A stretch of DNA of 64,000 nucleotides from Bacteroides sp. (GCA_023666705.1 JAMPBO010000005.1:62001-126000), one strand, 5' to 3'; counted from the stretch's first letter, positions 1 to 9,286 are shown. Made by a program: numbers and translations. The notes: generated from the letters alone by a model not told the origin.

Positions 1-1
1 G

Positions 2-274
2 AAATGTTCATCAAAGGAGCTTACCCATTTTAACGGCAGGCAGGGCGGGCTTCTTTGTGCCGATTGTGCAAAAAAGCTAAAGATAAATAAAAAGATAAGC
101 AGCACCCTTATATATACATTACAGTTTATACAGTCTGCTCCTATGGGGAAGCTTTATTCATTTTCACTGTCGGCAGATGCACTTGGCGAGCTGATAAGCA
201 TTACGGACGGCTTTTTGAATGAATATGTGGATAAAAAATTTAAGTCATTGGAAATTCTTTCTTCTTTGGCTTGA
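2..274 (+). CDS. recO: DNA repair protein RecO, C-terminal part (truncated by window edge)
   Basis: An open frame enters from the left edge and ends at TGA 272-274, giving the last 90 residues. Visible are a Cys near the window edge, then F-N-G-R-Q-G-G-L-L-C-A-D-C, the GG..C..C pattern of the RecO zinc-binding region, followed by a helical tail. RecO helps RecF/RecR load RecA at gaps and breaks. Lying directly upstream of glycyl-tRNA synthetase is the usual place of recO in Firmicutes. Identification rests on the zinc motif, the helical C-terminus and synteny; the OB-fold half is outside the window. Confidence 0.75.
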   Translation, partial: KCSSKELTHFNGRQGGLLCADCAKKLKINKKISSTLIYTLQFIQSAPMGKLYSFSLSADALGELISITDGFLNEYVDKKFKSLEILSSLA

Positions 275-341
275 AATATTTATGGAATATATGTAAAATA
301 AGGACTTGATTAAATCAAAAGAGAGGTGTGATTTCGACAAT

Positions 342-1730
342 ATGGAAAAGACAATGGAAAAAATAGTTTCACTCGCTAAATCAAGAGGCTTCATATACCC
401 GGGGTCAGAGATTTACGGAGGTTTAGCAAATACATGGGACTACGGAAATTTAGGTGTTGAATTTAAAAACAACGTAAAAAAAGCATGGTGGAAGAAATTT
501 ATACAGGAAAATCCTTACAACGTAGGCGTTGACTGTGCCATACTGATGAATCCGCAGACATGGGTTGCTTCGGGACATGTTGGGAGCTTTTCTGACCCGC
601 TGATAGACTGTAAGGAATGTCACGAGAGATTTCGGGCTGACAAGATTATAGAGGACTTTATGCAGGAAAACGGCATTGCCTTAGAGGGCAGCGTTGACGC
701 ATGGTCCAAGGATGACATGGTAAATTTTATTGAGGAAAAGAATGTGTGCTGTCCAAGCTGCGGCAAGCACAATTTCACGGATATAAGAGAATTTAACCTA
801 ATGTTTAAGACATTTCAGGGCGTCACTGAGGATTCCTCAGCTACATTATATTTGAGACCAGAGACGGCACAGGGTATTTTTGTAAATTTCAAGAATGTTC
901 AGAGGACATCAAGAAAGAAAATACCATTTGGTATTGGACAGATTGGTAAATCATTTAGAAATGAAATTACGCCGGGTAACTTTACGTTCCGTACAAGAGA
1001 GTTTGAGCAGATGGAGCTTGAATTTTTCTGTGAGCCTGACACTGACCTTGAGTGGTTTCAATATTGGAAGGATTTTTGTATCAACTGGCTCAAGGAGCTT
1101 GGCATGAAGGAAGACGAGATGAGATACCGTGACCACGATAAGGAGGAGCTTTCCTTCTACAGTAAGGCGACAACGGATATTGAGTTTTTATTCCCATTTG
1201 GCTGGGGTGAGCTTTGGGGAATTGCCGACAGAACCGACTACGACCTTACCCAGCACCAGAACACCTCGAAGGAGCCGATGGATTACTTTGACGATGAGAA
1301 GAAGATAAAGTATGTTCCGTATGTAATAGAGCCGTCACTTGGAGCTGACCGTGTGACCCTTGCATTTCTTTGCTCGGCATATGACGAGGAGGAGCTTGAG
1401 GGTGGAGATATGAGAACTGTGCTTCATTTCCATCCGGCACTTGCCCCTGTGAAGATTGGTGTGCTTCCGCTTTCAAAGAAGCTGAATGAGGGTGCAGAGA
1501 AAATTTATACGGAGCTTTCCAAGTATTACAACTGTGAATTTGATGACAGGGGAAATATCGGAAAGCGATACAGAAGGCAGGACGAGATTGGAACGCCATT
1601 CTGCGTAACCTACGATTTTGACTCTGAGACAGACGGAGCAGTTACCGTAAGGGATAGAGATACGATGGAGCAGGAGCGGATAAAGATAGAGGACTTAAAG
1701 GCATATTTTGAGAAGAAGCTGTATTATTAA
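342..1730 (+). CDS. glyS: Glycyl-tRNA synthetase, single-chain (alpha2) type
   Basis: 462-residue class II aminoacyl-tRNA synthetase that charges tRNA-Gly in the cytoplasm. Class II motif 2 is seen in RPETAQGIF and [19 protein letters not shown], motif 3 in [14 protein letters not shown] Cys-rich insertion (CKECHERF, then CCPSCGKH) probably binds zinc. The C-terminal third is the anticodon-binding domain, with VYYN-like and [17 protein letters not shown] segments. Length matches the homodimeric family rather than the GlyQ/GlyS alpha2beta2 enzyme. The frame is open from TTG 306, but ATG 342 follows an AGAGGTG ribosome site and is preferred. The gene is followed by a strong terminator, so it ends the recO-side unit. 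Confidence 0.96.
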   Translation: MEKTMEKIVSLAKSRGFIYPGSEIYGGLANTWDYGNLGVEFKNNVKKAWWKKFIQENPYNVGVDCAILMNPQTWVASGHVGSFSDPLIDCKECHERFRADKIIEDFMQENGIALEGSVDAWSKDDMVNFIEEKNVCCPSCGKHNFTDIREFNLMFKTFQGVTEDSSATLYLRPETAQGIFVNFKNVQRTSRKKIPFGIGQIGKSFRNEITPGNFTFRTREFEQMELEFFCEPDTDLEWFQYWKDFCINWLKELGMKEDEMRYRDHDKEELSFYSKATTDIEFLFPFGWGELWGIADRTDYDLTQHQNTSKEPMDYFDDEKKIKYVPYVIEPSLGADRVTLAFLCSAYDEEELEGGDMRTVLHFHPALAPVKIGVLPLSKKLNEGAEKIYTELSKYYNCEFDDRGNIGKRYRRQDEIGTPFCVTYDFDSETDGAVTVRDRDTMEQERIKIEDLKAYFEKKLYY

Positions 1731-1759
1731 TAAATAAAGGGTTTTTGTTGAATAAAAAG

Positions 1760-1789
1760 GCATCCTAACTTGGTTAGGGTGCTATTTTT
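1760..1789 (+). terminator. Rho-independent terminator after glyS
   Basis: A 10-bp stem (1760-1769 with 1773-1782, one G-U pair) with a 3-nt loop is followed by TATTTTT. It lies 30 nt after the glyS stop and separates glyS from the ABC-transporter island. Confidence 0.9.
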
Positions 1790-1854
1790 GTTCTTCTGAA
1801 TACGCTCTGCCCCACAGACAACTTTTCGTACCGTTACGTCTTTTAATGCAACAA

Positions 1855-1935
1855 TTGCAGGACATAAAGTTTGCCCCTGCAACTGGGACTATGCACTAAG
1901 GACTGGTACAATGAGCTTATTGACAATCGTCCTTA
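1855..1935. other. Gap between glyS terminator and ABC island with two inverted repeats
   Basis: The non-coding stretch of about 230 nt holds two short inverted repeats: TTGCAGG 1855-1861 with CCTGCAA 1876-1882, and TAAGGAC 1897-1903 with GTCCTTA 1929-1935. The second overlaps the -35 region of the promoter at 1920, so it could be an operator. No gene was recognised here. Function is inference only. Confidence 0.4.
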
Positions 1936-1949
1936 AGCAAATATACAAT
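1920..1949 (+). promoter_or_regulatory. Sigma-A-type promoter for first ABC operon
   Basis: TTGACA at 1920-1925, an 18-nt spacer and TACAAT at 1944-1949, about 75 nt upstream of the ATPase start. The -35 is a perfect consensus. An inverted repeat (1897-1903 with 1929-1935) brackets the -35. Confidence 0.6.
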
Positions 1950-2024
1950 GAAAGTGTAAAATCATAACAACAATTAAGTGTATTATGATACGGTATTATG
2001 AATGAAAGGAAAAGATGGAGTTAT

Positions 2025-2681
2025 ATGATAAAAATCAAAAACTTAAAAAAACAATACGGAACAGACAGTGCCGCATGCATTGCACTAAACAAAATAAACA
2101 TAGAGCTGCCTGAAAAAAAGTTTATTGCGATAACAGGAAAAAGCGGAAGTGGAAAAACAACGCTGTTAAACATGATAGGCTTAATCGACAAACCCGATTC
2201 CGGGGCTATCGAGGTAAACGGAACAGACATCTTAAAATATAACAAAAAGGAAATCAGGGAATACAGACGAAAAACCGTAGGCATTGTATTCCAGTTTTTT
2301 CAGCTCATCCCGGTGATTAACTGCTACGACAACATCGTAATCGCAAACGAATTTTCCCCCAAATATGAAAAAGAATATTTTGACGAATTAGTTGAACAAC
2401 TGGATATCGGAGATATATTAAACAAATACCCGGAGCAGCTTTCAGGCGGGCAGCAGCAGAGAATCGCCATTGCAAGGGCACTCATAAACCGTCCCAAAAT
2501 CATACTTGCCGATGAGCCGACGGGCAACCTGGATTCCGAAAACAGTGAAAACGTGGTCAGCCTGTTAAAAAGTGTGGTTACAAAGTATGACATGAGCCTG
2601 ATTATGGTAACCCACGACAGTGACATAGCAAAGGAAGCGGACCTCAATGTATGTCTGGTGGATGGAAAAGTACTGGTTTAG
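2025..2681 (+). CDS. ABC transporter ATP-binding protein, MacB/LolD/FtsE type
   Basis: 218-residue cytoplasmic ATPase that should power the FtsX-type permease encoded just downstream. Walker A GKSGSGKTT at residues 38-46, signature LSGGQQQR at 139-146, Walker B IILADEP at 159-165, D-loop GNLD and H-loop THD at 196-198 are all intact. This subclass drives mechanotransmission transporters that export or remove peptides, lipoproteins or antibiotics at the membrane surface. ATG 2025 is chosen because GGAG lies just before it and MIKIKNLKKQYG is the typical N-terminus; an in-frame ATG at 1998 has no ribosome site. It is the first gene of a unit with the large permease and a secreted protein. Substrate unknown. 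Confidence 0.93.
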   Translation: MIKIKNLKKQYGTDSAACIALNKINIELPEKKFIAITGKSGSGKTTLLNMIGLIDKPDSGAIEVNGTDILKYNKKEIREYRRKTVGIVFQFFQLIPVINCYDNIVIANEFSPKYEKEYFDELVEQLDIGDILNKYPEQLSGGQQQRIAIARALINRPKIILADEPTGNLDSENSENVVSLLKSVVTKYDMSLIMVTHDSDIAKEADLNVCLVDGKVLV

Positions 2682-2717
2682 GAATGGGATGATGTTCAAT
2701 AGAGGGAGTGGGAAAAT

Positions 2718-5105
2718 ATGACAATAAAATTAATAAAAGGCAACCTGAAGGGAAACATACAAAAGACAATCATCTCCATTATCGGCATCTGTATTTCGGT
2801 CATGCTCATATTCGTGGCGGTAAATACCTATGTATCCTTTCAAAAAATGCGTCTGGAAAATGCATACGATGCCTACGGGGAATACAACCTGCTGTTACAT
2901 GAGGTGGATAGGGGAACCTATGACTGGATCAGAAGCAGGTCTGACAGGTACACCCATGTGGGCGTTGAAAAAATCATCGGCATGACGGATTCACAGATCG
3001 GCATAGTGGAAAGCGGAAAAAATGCAACCGAAATGAACGGATACAGGCTGGTGGACGGAACATTTCCGGAGCAGGCAGGGGAGGTGGCAATCTCCGCTAC
3101 GGCAATAATTGGGGAAGAGTTTATAATCGGGAACTATAACGTGGGCGACAGCATTGAATTAAACGGCAGAAAATACAGCATCACCGGAATTCTGGATGAT
3201 TACGATTACAGTACGGCAGAAACCTATAAGGTGGCACTGACAAAAAGTGAAACGGAAACGGGCAGATATAACATATACCTGCATTGTGCAGGCAAAAGGG
3301 AATACCAGCGTGCCTTAAAGGAAATCAGACAGTATTTGCAGCTGGACGAAAGCAGTATCCTACACGGGGATAAGGAAGAGGGGTTTCTTTCCGGTTACAC
3401 ACTGATTATCAATGAGGAACTTAATATCGTGGAGCTGGAGGGGAAAGGAGGTCTGGATGATATCAATATCGGACGCCTGCTTCTGTTCTTTGCCGTCATC
3501 CTGGTACTGACATCCGTGATTTTGTCACTGCACCTGTTTACCTCCTATCTGCATGGCAGGAACAAACAGCAGGGAATCCTGCTCAGTCTCGGATTCTCCA
3601 ACCAGTATATTTCATGTATTTATTTTATGGAATGTCTGCTGCTGGTTGTGCTTGGCTGTCTGCTGGGAATTTTATTCGGACGGTATCTGACTGTATTTTT
3701 GTTTGAGCGTATCCAGAGCATGCGGACCAGCAGGCTGGAACATTTTGAACCGCAGTTTACGCAGCAGTCATATATGCTTGCAACTGCCGTAAGCTTTGCA
3801 GGCTTTCTCTGCGGACTTGTGCCTGTGCTGGTCCGGACCATGGATGCACATATCAATGAAATGATAAAGACCAGAAGAAAAAAATACCGTGGTACTGCGG
3901 CAGGCACGAAGAACCATGGGCATAAGTTTATTACAATGAAATATTTTCACAGGGACAGTTATCCGTTTGAAAAATTCTGCATTTACATGTCAATGGTCAT
4001 GATAGGGATTAGCGTGATGCTGCTGGTTTATGTAAATAAGTATGTGAATTACACGGTTTCCCACAGGGAGTATTATGACACGGAATTTGACCTGATATCA
4101 GATGACGTAAGTGGAATGGACGGGTTTGAAAAGCTGATACCGGGGGTGACATACTACGATATGGTTTATGATACCATGGGAGTTTTCCATGTGGGAAAAG
4201 ATAATATAAATGAAAATTGTAAGGAGTGGATTATGTATAAGGAGGATGATTCGGTATACTGTGAAATTGTGGGAGTAAGCGAACAACAGTACAACAATAA
4301 GATTGAGTCGGAATCGAGGATGACCTATGAGGAGTTTGTTGATGCGGGCGGTGCTATTGTCATTGACAATTATTTGACGGGGGATGAGCGGATTTTAAAG
4401 GAACTGCCGGAAACCTTAAAGTATGACGGAAGACAGGACTATGAATTTGGGATTGTGTATGAACCGGGAGAAGTAAAAATCATAGGGCGTGGAAAGTTTA
4501 AAAACTGGAATGACCAAATGGGTATATCCATCATTGTCCCTGATAAAATGTTTCAGGAAAAATTTGATTATACAAATGTACTGATAAAGATAAACGTGGA
4601 GGATGGATATGAAATTGAAGCGGCGGAAATGCTGCATCAGTGTTCATTTAAATATAACTATTCCTTTCATGACCATGTGACGGAATATATCAAGGAGCAG
4701 GATAACAACATGACAATCCATGCATATACTTATGGAGTCCTGTTGTTTGTAACAGTTATGAATCTGTTTATCATTGTGTATGTAAACGGTCTAGTGTATG
4801 TGCGGAGGAGAAGGAACCTGTCGGTACTGAAAATCCTGGGACATTCGGATATGAGTATTATGCTGCCCCTGATATTGGAGGCACTGGCTGAAAGTATCGT
4901 TGCCGCCATACTGTCGGTATTTATCAGTAAGGTTGCGTCAAAACGGCTGCTTCCGCCAGTGACGCAAAGTGTAATCCTTACGGGCGGGGCACAAAGCATC
5001 CTGTATGTACTGTTGTTTTTGCTTGTGATGCAGGCGATAGCGGTAGTGGTGATATTTATGCGGGTACGGAAGCAACGGATAATATATGATTTAAGAGAAT
5101 CATGA
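2718..5105 (+). CDS. Large FtsX-family ABC permease (tandem, about 8 TM)
   Basis: 795-residue membrane protein. It has TM1 about 17-40, an extracytoplasmic domain to about 250, three TM segments about 252-375, TM5 about 420-440, a second extracytoplasmic domain of about 220 residues, and three C-terminal TM segments about 672-782. This is two MacB/FtsX units (1+3 TM each) fused in one chain, as in large permeases tied to bacteriocin immunity or antimicrobial-peptide resistance. It starts 36 nt after the ATPase with a GAGGGAG ribosome site and is followed 21 nt later by a signal-peptide protein. Partnership with the upstream ATPase is a strong inference; the substrate is not known, and the downstream secreted protein is the obvious candidate. 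It lacks the usual BceB two-component-system neighbours. Confidence 0.88.
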   Translation: MTIKLIKGNLKGNIQKTIISIIGICISVMLIFVAVNTYVSFQKMRLENAYDAYGEYNLLLHEVDRGTYDWIRSRSDRYTHVGVEKIIGMTDSQIGIVESGKNATEMNGYRLVDGTFPEQAGEVAISATAIIGEEFIIGNYNVGDSIELNGRKYSITGILDDYDYSTAETYKVALTKSETETGRYNIYLHCAGKREYQRALKEIRQYLQLDESSILHGDKEEGFLSGYTLIINEELNIVELEGKGGLDDINIGRLLLFFAVILVLTSVILSLHLFTSYLHGRNKQQGILLSLGFSNQYISCIYFMECLLLVVLGCLLGILFGRYLTVFLFERIQSMRTSRLEHFEPQFTQQSYMLATAVSFAGFLCGLVPVLVRTMDAHINEMIKTRRKKYRGTAAGTKNHGHKFITMKYFHRDSYPFEKFCIYMSMVMIGISVMLLVYVNKYVNYTVSHREYYDTEFDLISDDVSGMDGFEKLIPGVTYYDMVYDTMGVFHVGKDNINENCKEWIMYKEDDSVYCEIVGVSEQQYNNKIESESRMTYEEFVDAGGAIVIDNYLTGDERILKELPETLKYDGRQDYEFGIVYEPGEVKIIGRGKFKNWNDQMGISIIVPDKMFQEKFDYTNVLIKINVEDGYEIEAAEMLHQCSFKYNYSFHDHVTEYIKEQDNNMTIHAYTYGVLLFVTVMNLFIIVYVNGLVYVRRRRNLSVLKILGHSDMSIMLPLILEALAESIVAAILSVFISKVASKRLLPPVTQSVILTGGAQSILYVLLFLLVMQAIAVVVIFMRVRKQRIIYDLRES

Positions 5106-5126
5106 TATATGAAGGGAGAGATAGGA

Positions 5127-5531
5127 ATGAAAGTAAAAACAAAGCTGGTGGCATTGATGCTTATGGCGGCTTATTGTATTGCACCCGGTAATACAGTAAC
5201 CGCAAATGCGGCATCAACTTCAAAGATAGTTGCCGTTCATGCCAATATTTGGACAGTTCATGGAATATATACGAAATCGTTTTCTTCAAAAACAGCAAAA
5301 GTCACAAACTATTCCGGGTATGGGGAATATGGATATTGTTATGGACAGGTTAGGGCTAATATAGGAGGTTGGGGTACATATTCTCAAAATTACAAATTGT
5401 ATAAAAGCAATTCTGAAATAACCATGTATTTAACAAATACAATTGATGTAGGAAAACAAGTGAGTCTGAGGCTGATTGGTGCAGATTCACAGACAAAGGA
5501 TGATAATAATTTAATAAAGTTTAATTATTAG
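5127..5531 (+). CDS. Small secreted protein of unknown function, possible ABC-system substrate
   Basis: 134-residue protein with a clear Sec signal: basic MKVKTK, hydrophobic core, then TVTANA-A as a likely signal-peptidase I site near residue 28. The mature part (about 105 residues) is rich in Gly, Tyr, Ser and Asn and looks beta-stranded, with GYGEYGYCYG and one Cys. ATG 5127 is preferred over 5109 because a GGGAGAGATAGGA region lies just before it. It follows the 795-residue permease by 21 nt and is probably co-transcribed. Lactococcin-972-like bacteriocins are of similar style (small, Sec-exported, beta-rich, next to an ABC/FtsX pair), but I cannot show homology. It could instead be a sensor or adaptor for the transporter. 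Confidence 0.8.
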   Translation: MKVKTKLVALMLMAAYCIAPGNTVTANAASTSKIVAVHANIWTVHGIYTKSFSSKTAKVTNYSGYGEYGYCYGQVRANIGGWGTYSQNYKLYKSNSEITMYLTNTIDVGKQVSLRLIGADSQTKDDNNLIKFNY

Positions 5532-5837
5532 TTTTTTCAAATTGTTGTTTTGAATCAGAATTTTATTAAGTGACATGTAGATTAACAAGCATAAATTGGT
5601 TTGTATAATTTGCGTGTGGTGCCCAGAATAATAAAAAGTGGTACAAAATATCCAGGTGACTTATGGCGAAAATTGTCATATAATTTTATTATATGTAAGA
5701 TTGTGAAAATAGAATGCAAAATGTGTTATAAATTATGGCATTATAATCCAGATAGTTATGAGGGGATGATATAAAAATTATACAATGATAATTTGTAGAT
5801 ATATAATTCAAGGAAAATAAGGAAGGGGAAAATAAGC
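5532..5837. other. A+T-rich gap between the two ABC units
   Basis: About 306 nt, very A+T-rich. No convincing gene: the best short frame (around 5714-5773) is under 25 codons and lacks a ribosome site. A promoter is proposed at 5673-5701. No strong terminator was found after the first secreted-protein gene, so read-through from the first unit into the second is possible. Confidence 0.5.
5673..5701 (+). promoter_or_regulatory. Candidate promoter for second secreted-protein/ABC operon
   Basis: TTGTCA 5673-5678, 17-nt spacer, TAAGAT 5696-5701; each hexamer matches consensus at 5 of 6. It lies 136 nt upstream of the gene at 5838. Several other TATAAT-like runs exist in this A+T-rich stretch, so the choice is not certain. 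Confidence 0.45.
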
Positions 5838-6296
5838 ATGAAAATTAGAAAAATTGGAATTTCAATATGTTTATTGGCTATGGTGTTAGTATTTTGTGGA
5901 AATACCGTAGGAGCGAGAGCAATTTACAATGGCACCGCAAAGGTTAAGGTTACATCAAGGAATTTTATTCCTTTTGCGACAGATAAAGCAGAAGCATATT
6001 GCTATGCATGTGTTGAGGGAAATCGGTTTACAAATAGAAAAACAAATAGCCGCGTATCGGGAGAAGGGTACATATTTTATTATAGTCCGAAAATTAAAGG
6101 ATATACAACTTATAAATTTAATGGTTCAAAAACGATAACTAAATCAGGAGAAAAATTTGTTGTAATTGAAAGAACGGGAAAAAGTCTTGACCGTAAATAT
6201 AAAGATGTTTATGCAATGTCTATACACTGTGTATTTAAACTTAAATGTAATAAATGTGGGGCATGTGAAACACGTATAAGAAATGCTATAGAGTAA
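5838..6296 (+). CDS. Secreted cysteine-containing protein of unknown function
   Basis: 152-residue protein with a Sec signal (MKIRKIG, hydrophobic run, VGARA near residue 27). The mature part is strongly basic and beta-rich. It has six Cys: C55 and C58 (CYAC), and a C-terminal cluster C131, C137, C140, C143 ending in CNKCGAC. The spacing suggests a metal site or disulfides. The start has AAGGAAGGGG upstream. It is the first gene of a unit followed by two half-size FtsX permeases and an ABC ATPase. I do not recognise a family. By context it is a candidate exported effector or peptide, or an extracellular partner of the transporter. It shows no obvious similarity to the protein at 5127 beyond size and export signal. 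Confidence 0.82.
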   Translation: MKIRKIGISICLLAMVLVFCGNTVGARAIYNGTAKVKVTSRNFIPFATDKAEAYCYACVEGNRFTNRKTNSRVSGEGYIFYYSPKIKGYTTYKFNGSKTITKSGEKFVVIERTGKSLDRKYKDVYAMSIHCVFKLKCNKCGACETRIRNAIE

Positions 6297-6309
6297 AGGA
6301 TATTTAACG

Positions 6310-7470
6310 ATGAATTACATATATTTTTTATTACAAAAAAATAAAGAACGGTTTGGAACATTTGTTATGTATACCATATTGATTGGATTGTTTACGGCAT
6401 TCTTTGGATTTTCCTTAGGAGAGGTTAGCTATGAGCATCAAGGAGAAATGCTACTTAAGGACATGGAAAGTTGTTGTTACGTTATACCATATATTGATAA
6501 AAGTGCATTATATGATGAATATTCCTTTATTTCGGTAGATAAATTTCCAAAAAAGGACGATGTTGTATATGATGCAGGAGTTTTTAGATTTGATGAAATA
6601 TTTGGTGAAGATTATGGAGAAGTGATATCGTCATCGCAACTTTTTGCAACACATATAAACTGGAATTTATCAGAGGGTAAGGGTTTCACGGATAATCCCA
6701 ATGAGGTTATTTTATTGGGGAACAAAGGATTTTATCAAATTGGGGATATAATTAGTATTAAAAATATTGATGACGAAATTATTTGTCAATGTACGGTTGT
6801 TGGAATTAACAAATATCCAGTTTTTTTACGAAAACAAGGGGGCGGAGGATACGAATATGATAAGTATGATGATTTTAAAGTTTATATACCTTATATGGAT
6901 ATGATAGCCAACTATAGAAATGATATTTATGGAGAAACATTATTTTTAAACCCTAAGAATCCGCTTGCATATAATTATAATCCCCCAAATGTAAGTTATA
7001 TTTTTGCAGACGAACCGAATAACACAGAAGTATTTAATGAATTTACGGAATATGGACGGTTGGATTTAGTAAGCGATTTGCAAAATGAAAAAATCTCCTT
7101 TTGGGACAGGGACGAGTCCATACTTGAAATATGTCTTTTGATAATATTTATATGTGGTGTCATCGTGCATAATTACCTGACTATTGTTAGAAATCAACGG
7201 GAATATGGTATTTACTATATGCTTGGAATGAGCTGGTGCAAGCTTGTCGCTTTACTATCACTTCAGAATATTTTTGCTTTTGTATGCGGCTTTTTACTTG
7301 GAAGCTCGTTTGTTTACCGTGCATCATTCAAGCAGGATATATTGTTCATATGGAAAAACCAGCTTGGGATTCTTGCAGGAGTTTTAGGGATTTACCTGAT
7401 ATCCATTGTGCCGATTTTACTGAAAATGAGAAAGCTGGACCCTGTCACGTTACTGATAAAAGAGGAGTAG
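6310..7470 (+). CDS. FtsX-family ABC permease, half-size (first subunit)
   Basis: 386-residue membrane protein with TM1 about 15-37, an extracytoplasmic domain to about 270, and three C-terminal TM segments (about 275-297, 312-338, 350-372), the 1+3 layout of MacB/FtsX permeases. The last cytoplasmic stretch KMRKLDPVTLLIKEE is the kind of coupling tail seen in this family. It starts 13 nt after the secreted Cys protein and is followed directly by a second half-size permease, so the two probably form a heterodimer served by the ATPase at 8485. Sequence identity to known families is low to the eye; the assignment rests on topology and context. Confidence 0.8.
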   Translation: MNYIYFLLQKNKERFGTFVMYTILIGLFTAFFGFSLGEVSYEHQGEMLLKDMESCCYVIPYIDKSALYDEYSFISVDKFPKKDDVVYDAGVFRFDEIFGEDYGEVISSSQLFATHINWNLSEGKGFTDNPNEVILLGNKGFYQIGDIISIKNIDDEIICQCTVVGINKYPVFLRKQGGGGYEYDKYDDFKVYIPYMDMIANYRNDIYGETLFLNPKNPLAYNYNPPNVSYIFADEPNNTEVFNEFTEYGRLDLVSDLQNEKISFWDRDESILEICLLIIFICGVIVHNYLTIVRNQREYGIYYMLGMSWCKLVALLSLQNIFAFVCGFLLGSSFVYRASFKQDILFIWKNQLGILAGVLGIYLISIVPILLKMRKLDPVTLLIKEE

Positions 7471-7471
7471 T

Positions 7472-8488
7472 ATGAGAAAAATTTTGATAGAAAGCATAAA
7501 GCATTACAGAAAATTGATGATTGCATGTATTATAGTCACCATGCTTGTCTATGGTGCAACACAGGTGATGCTTACATATTATTATCATGATATTATATCG
7601 AATCAGGACGAAGCAAGATACAATCAATGCGAAATTTCTATTGCAGAGCCGATAACAGTTGATATGCTGTCATGGGTTGAACCCTTTTGTACAGAAAATA
7701 TATCGGATTATGAGATGGCAGCATATGTTGTGGATGAGATGGATGGAATGTATGTAATTGCCGTAAAATCGGGAGACGAAGCAAAGATTTGCAAGGATGC
7801 GAAGGCACTGGAAGCTGGTGAGGCAATTGTTATGTCCTATTTTTTGCCGATATTTGAAGCAAAATACAGTGGTTATAGGTGTATTGAGACGTCAAGTGTT
7901 ATGGTATGCGGGTGTACACCATTTTTTGTTGGAGCTGTTGTATCTGCAAAATCAGCAGAAACGATGTCTGTTGGGACTATGATTCTGGCATGCACAAGAC
8001 CGATGACACATAGTGACAAGAGCAAAATAAAAAAGGCATTTGAAGGAAGGAATATCGATTGTGACATAAGCTACATGACCGAGTTTAAATGGTTGTTGGA
8101 AAATGTGGGATTTTATAAGGCAACGGTTATACTTGGGCTGGGAATCGTCATTTTTGCATTGCTGTCAATCGGTATACTGGTAAGTTATATGATTCAGAAG
8201 CAGAAAAAAGAAATTATTGTATTTATGCTTTGTGGGGCAAATATAAAGCATCTGCAGCGGTTTTATATTGGCGAGTATATGATTATGCAGGTGATATCCT
8301 TGTTTTTAGGATGTGGAGATGCATTTATTCTGGTAAGATTCGTAGGGATATTTGAATTTCATACTGTGTATGTCCTGCCATTTATTTTCTGTATTATGAT
8401 TTCTGTATTTTGCGGATTGATGGGCGTAATCATGATTAACAGGTTGCTGAAAAAAGATATAAATACGCATTGGAGGAAGCTTGCATGA
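7472..8488 (+). CDS. FtsX-family ABC permease, half-size (second subunit)
   Basis: 338-residue membrane protein with the same 1+3 layout: TM1 about 14-38, an external domain of about 170 residues, then three TM segments at about 214-240, 262-290 and 298-325. It begins two bases after the previous gene, with GAGGAG as ribosome site inside the end of that gene, and overlaps the next gene by ATGA. Such coupling implies fixed stoichiometry of the two permeases and the ATPase. Mature-domain Cys are present (C59, C72 region). Its partner in the first unit is a single fused permease. Function inferred from topology and operon. Confidence 0.78.
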   Translation: MRKILIESIKHYRKLMIACIIVTMLVYGATQVMLTYYYHDIISNQDEARYNQCEISIAEPITVDMLSWVEPFCTENISDYEMAAYVVDEMDGMYVIAVKSGDEAKICKDAKALEAGEAIVMSYFLPIFEAKYSGYRCIETSSVMVCGCTPFFVGAVVSAKSAETMSVGTMILACTRPMTHSDKSKIKKAFEGRNIDCDISYMTEFKWLLENVGFYKATVILGLGIVIFALLSIGILVSYMIQKQKKEIIVFMLCGANIKHLQRFYIGEYMIMQVISLFLGCGDAFILVRFVGIFEFHTVYVLPFIFCIMISVFCGLMGVIMINRLLKKDINTHWRKLA

Positions 8489-9171
8489 CAATAGTAAAAA
8501 TGAACAAGGTCAGTAAAATATACAATAAGGGAAAAAAGAACCAGTTTCTGGCATTGAATGAAATTGATTTTAATGTTGAGGAAGGTGATATGATTGCCAT
8601 AAGGGGAAGTTCCGGGGCGGGAAAATCCACACTCCTTCATATCATGGGCTGTATGGATACGCAAACTTCAGGACATTATTATTTTTGTGGGGAGTATGTA
8701 AAGGATATGACCCAGCAGCAAAAGGCGGTAATCCGAAACAAAAAAATCGGATTTGTATTGCAGGATTTTGGGCTTTTGGAGTACCAGAGTGTTTTGGATG
8801 CCGTTTCACTGCCGTTGTTGTTTTCCAATGAAATACCTGTCAGCAAAATGAAAAAACACTGTTTGGAGTATTTGGCAGAGGTTGGACTTCAGGGATATGC
8901 CACAAAGTTGGTCAATGAGCTTTCAGGAGGAGAAAAACAGCGGGTTGCCATTGCAAGGGCGTTGGTAAATAATCCGTCACTTATTTTGGCAGATGAGCCG
9001 ACAGGGGCACTGGATGAAGAAAATGCACATAATGTAATGAAGCTTTTGCAAAAGCTGAATGAGGACGGAAAGACTGTGGTAATTGTAACCCATGATTCTG
9101 ATGTTGCAGGTATGTGTAAAACCCAAATTACAATGAAATATGGAGCGTTAAGAAGCGATGATGTAAAATAA
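8485..9171 (+). CDS. ABC transporter ATP-binding protein, MacB/LolD type
   Basis: 228-residue ATPase with Walker A GSSGAGKST (41-49), Q-loop in VLQDFGLLEY, signature LSGGEKQR (146-153), Walker B LILADEPT (166-173), GALD D-loop and THD H-loop. The start ATG 8485 overlaps the stop of the permease gene (ATGA) and has GGAGGA eight bases upstream; the TTG at 8470 is not needed. This is the energy subunit for the two half permeases. It resembles the ATPase at 2025 only at family level, so the two transporters look like separate acquisitions or old duplicates. It is followed by a promoter and a regulator gene. Confidence 0.93.
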   Translation: MTIVKMNKVSKIYNKGKKNQFLALNEIDFNVEEGDMIAIRGSSGAGKSTLLHIMGCMDTQTSGHYYFCGEYVKDMTQQQKAVIRNKKIGFVLQDFGLLEYQSVLDAVSLPLLFSNEIPVSKMKKHCLEYLAEVGLQGYATKLVNELSGGEKQRVAIARALVNNPSLILADEPTGALDEENAHNVMKLLQKLNEDGKTVVIVTHDSDVAGMCKTQITMKYGALRSDDVK

Positions 9172-9190
9172 GTTTTGTCTATATTGCATA

Positions 9191-9219
9191 ATGACAAAAT
9201 AAAAAATACGGTGTATACT
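9191..9219 (+). promoter_or_regulatory. Promoter for the XRE-family regulator
   Basis: ATGACA (5 of 6) at 9191-9196, a 17-nt spacer, TATACT at 9214-9219, about 68 nt before the GTG start at 9287. It lets the regulator be expressed apart from the ABC operon. Confidence 0.6.
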
Positions 9220-9286
9220 TTGTATCGTAATGGAAAGTTAATATATGGTTTGTCGTTAGATTCAACAAAAGAGGGGAGTGTTGTGA

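Noticed and set aside
5714-5773. Possible small ORF in the gap between the two ABC units
   Set aside because: Fewer than 25 codons, no ribosome site, very A+T-rich surroundings.
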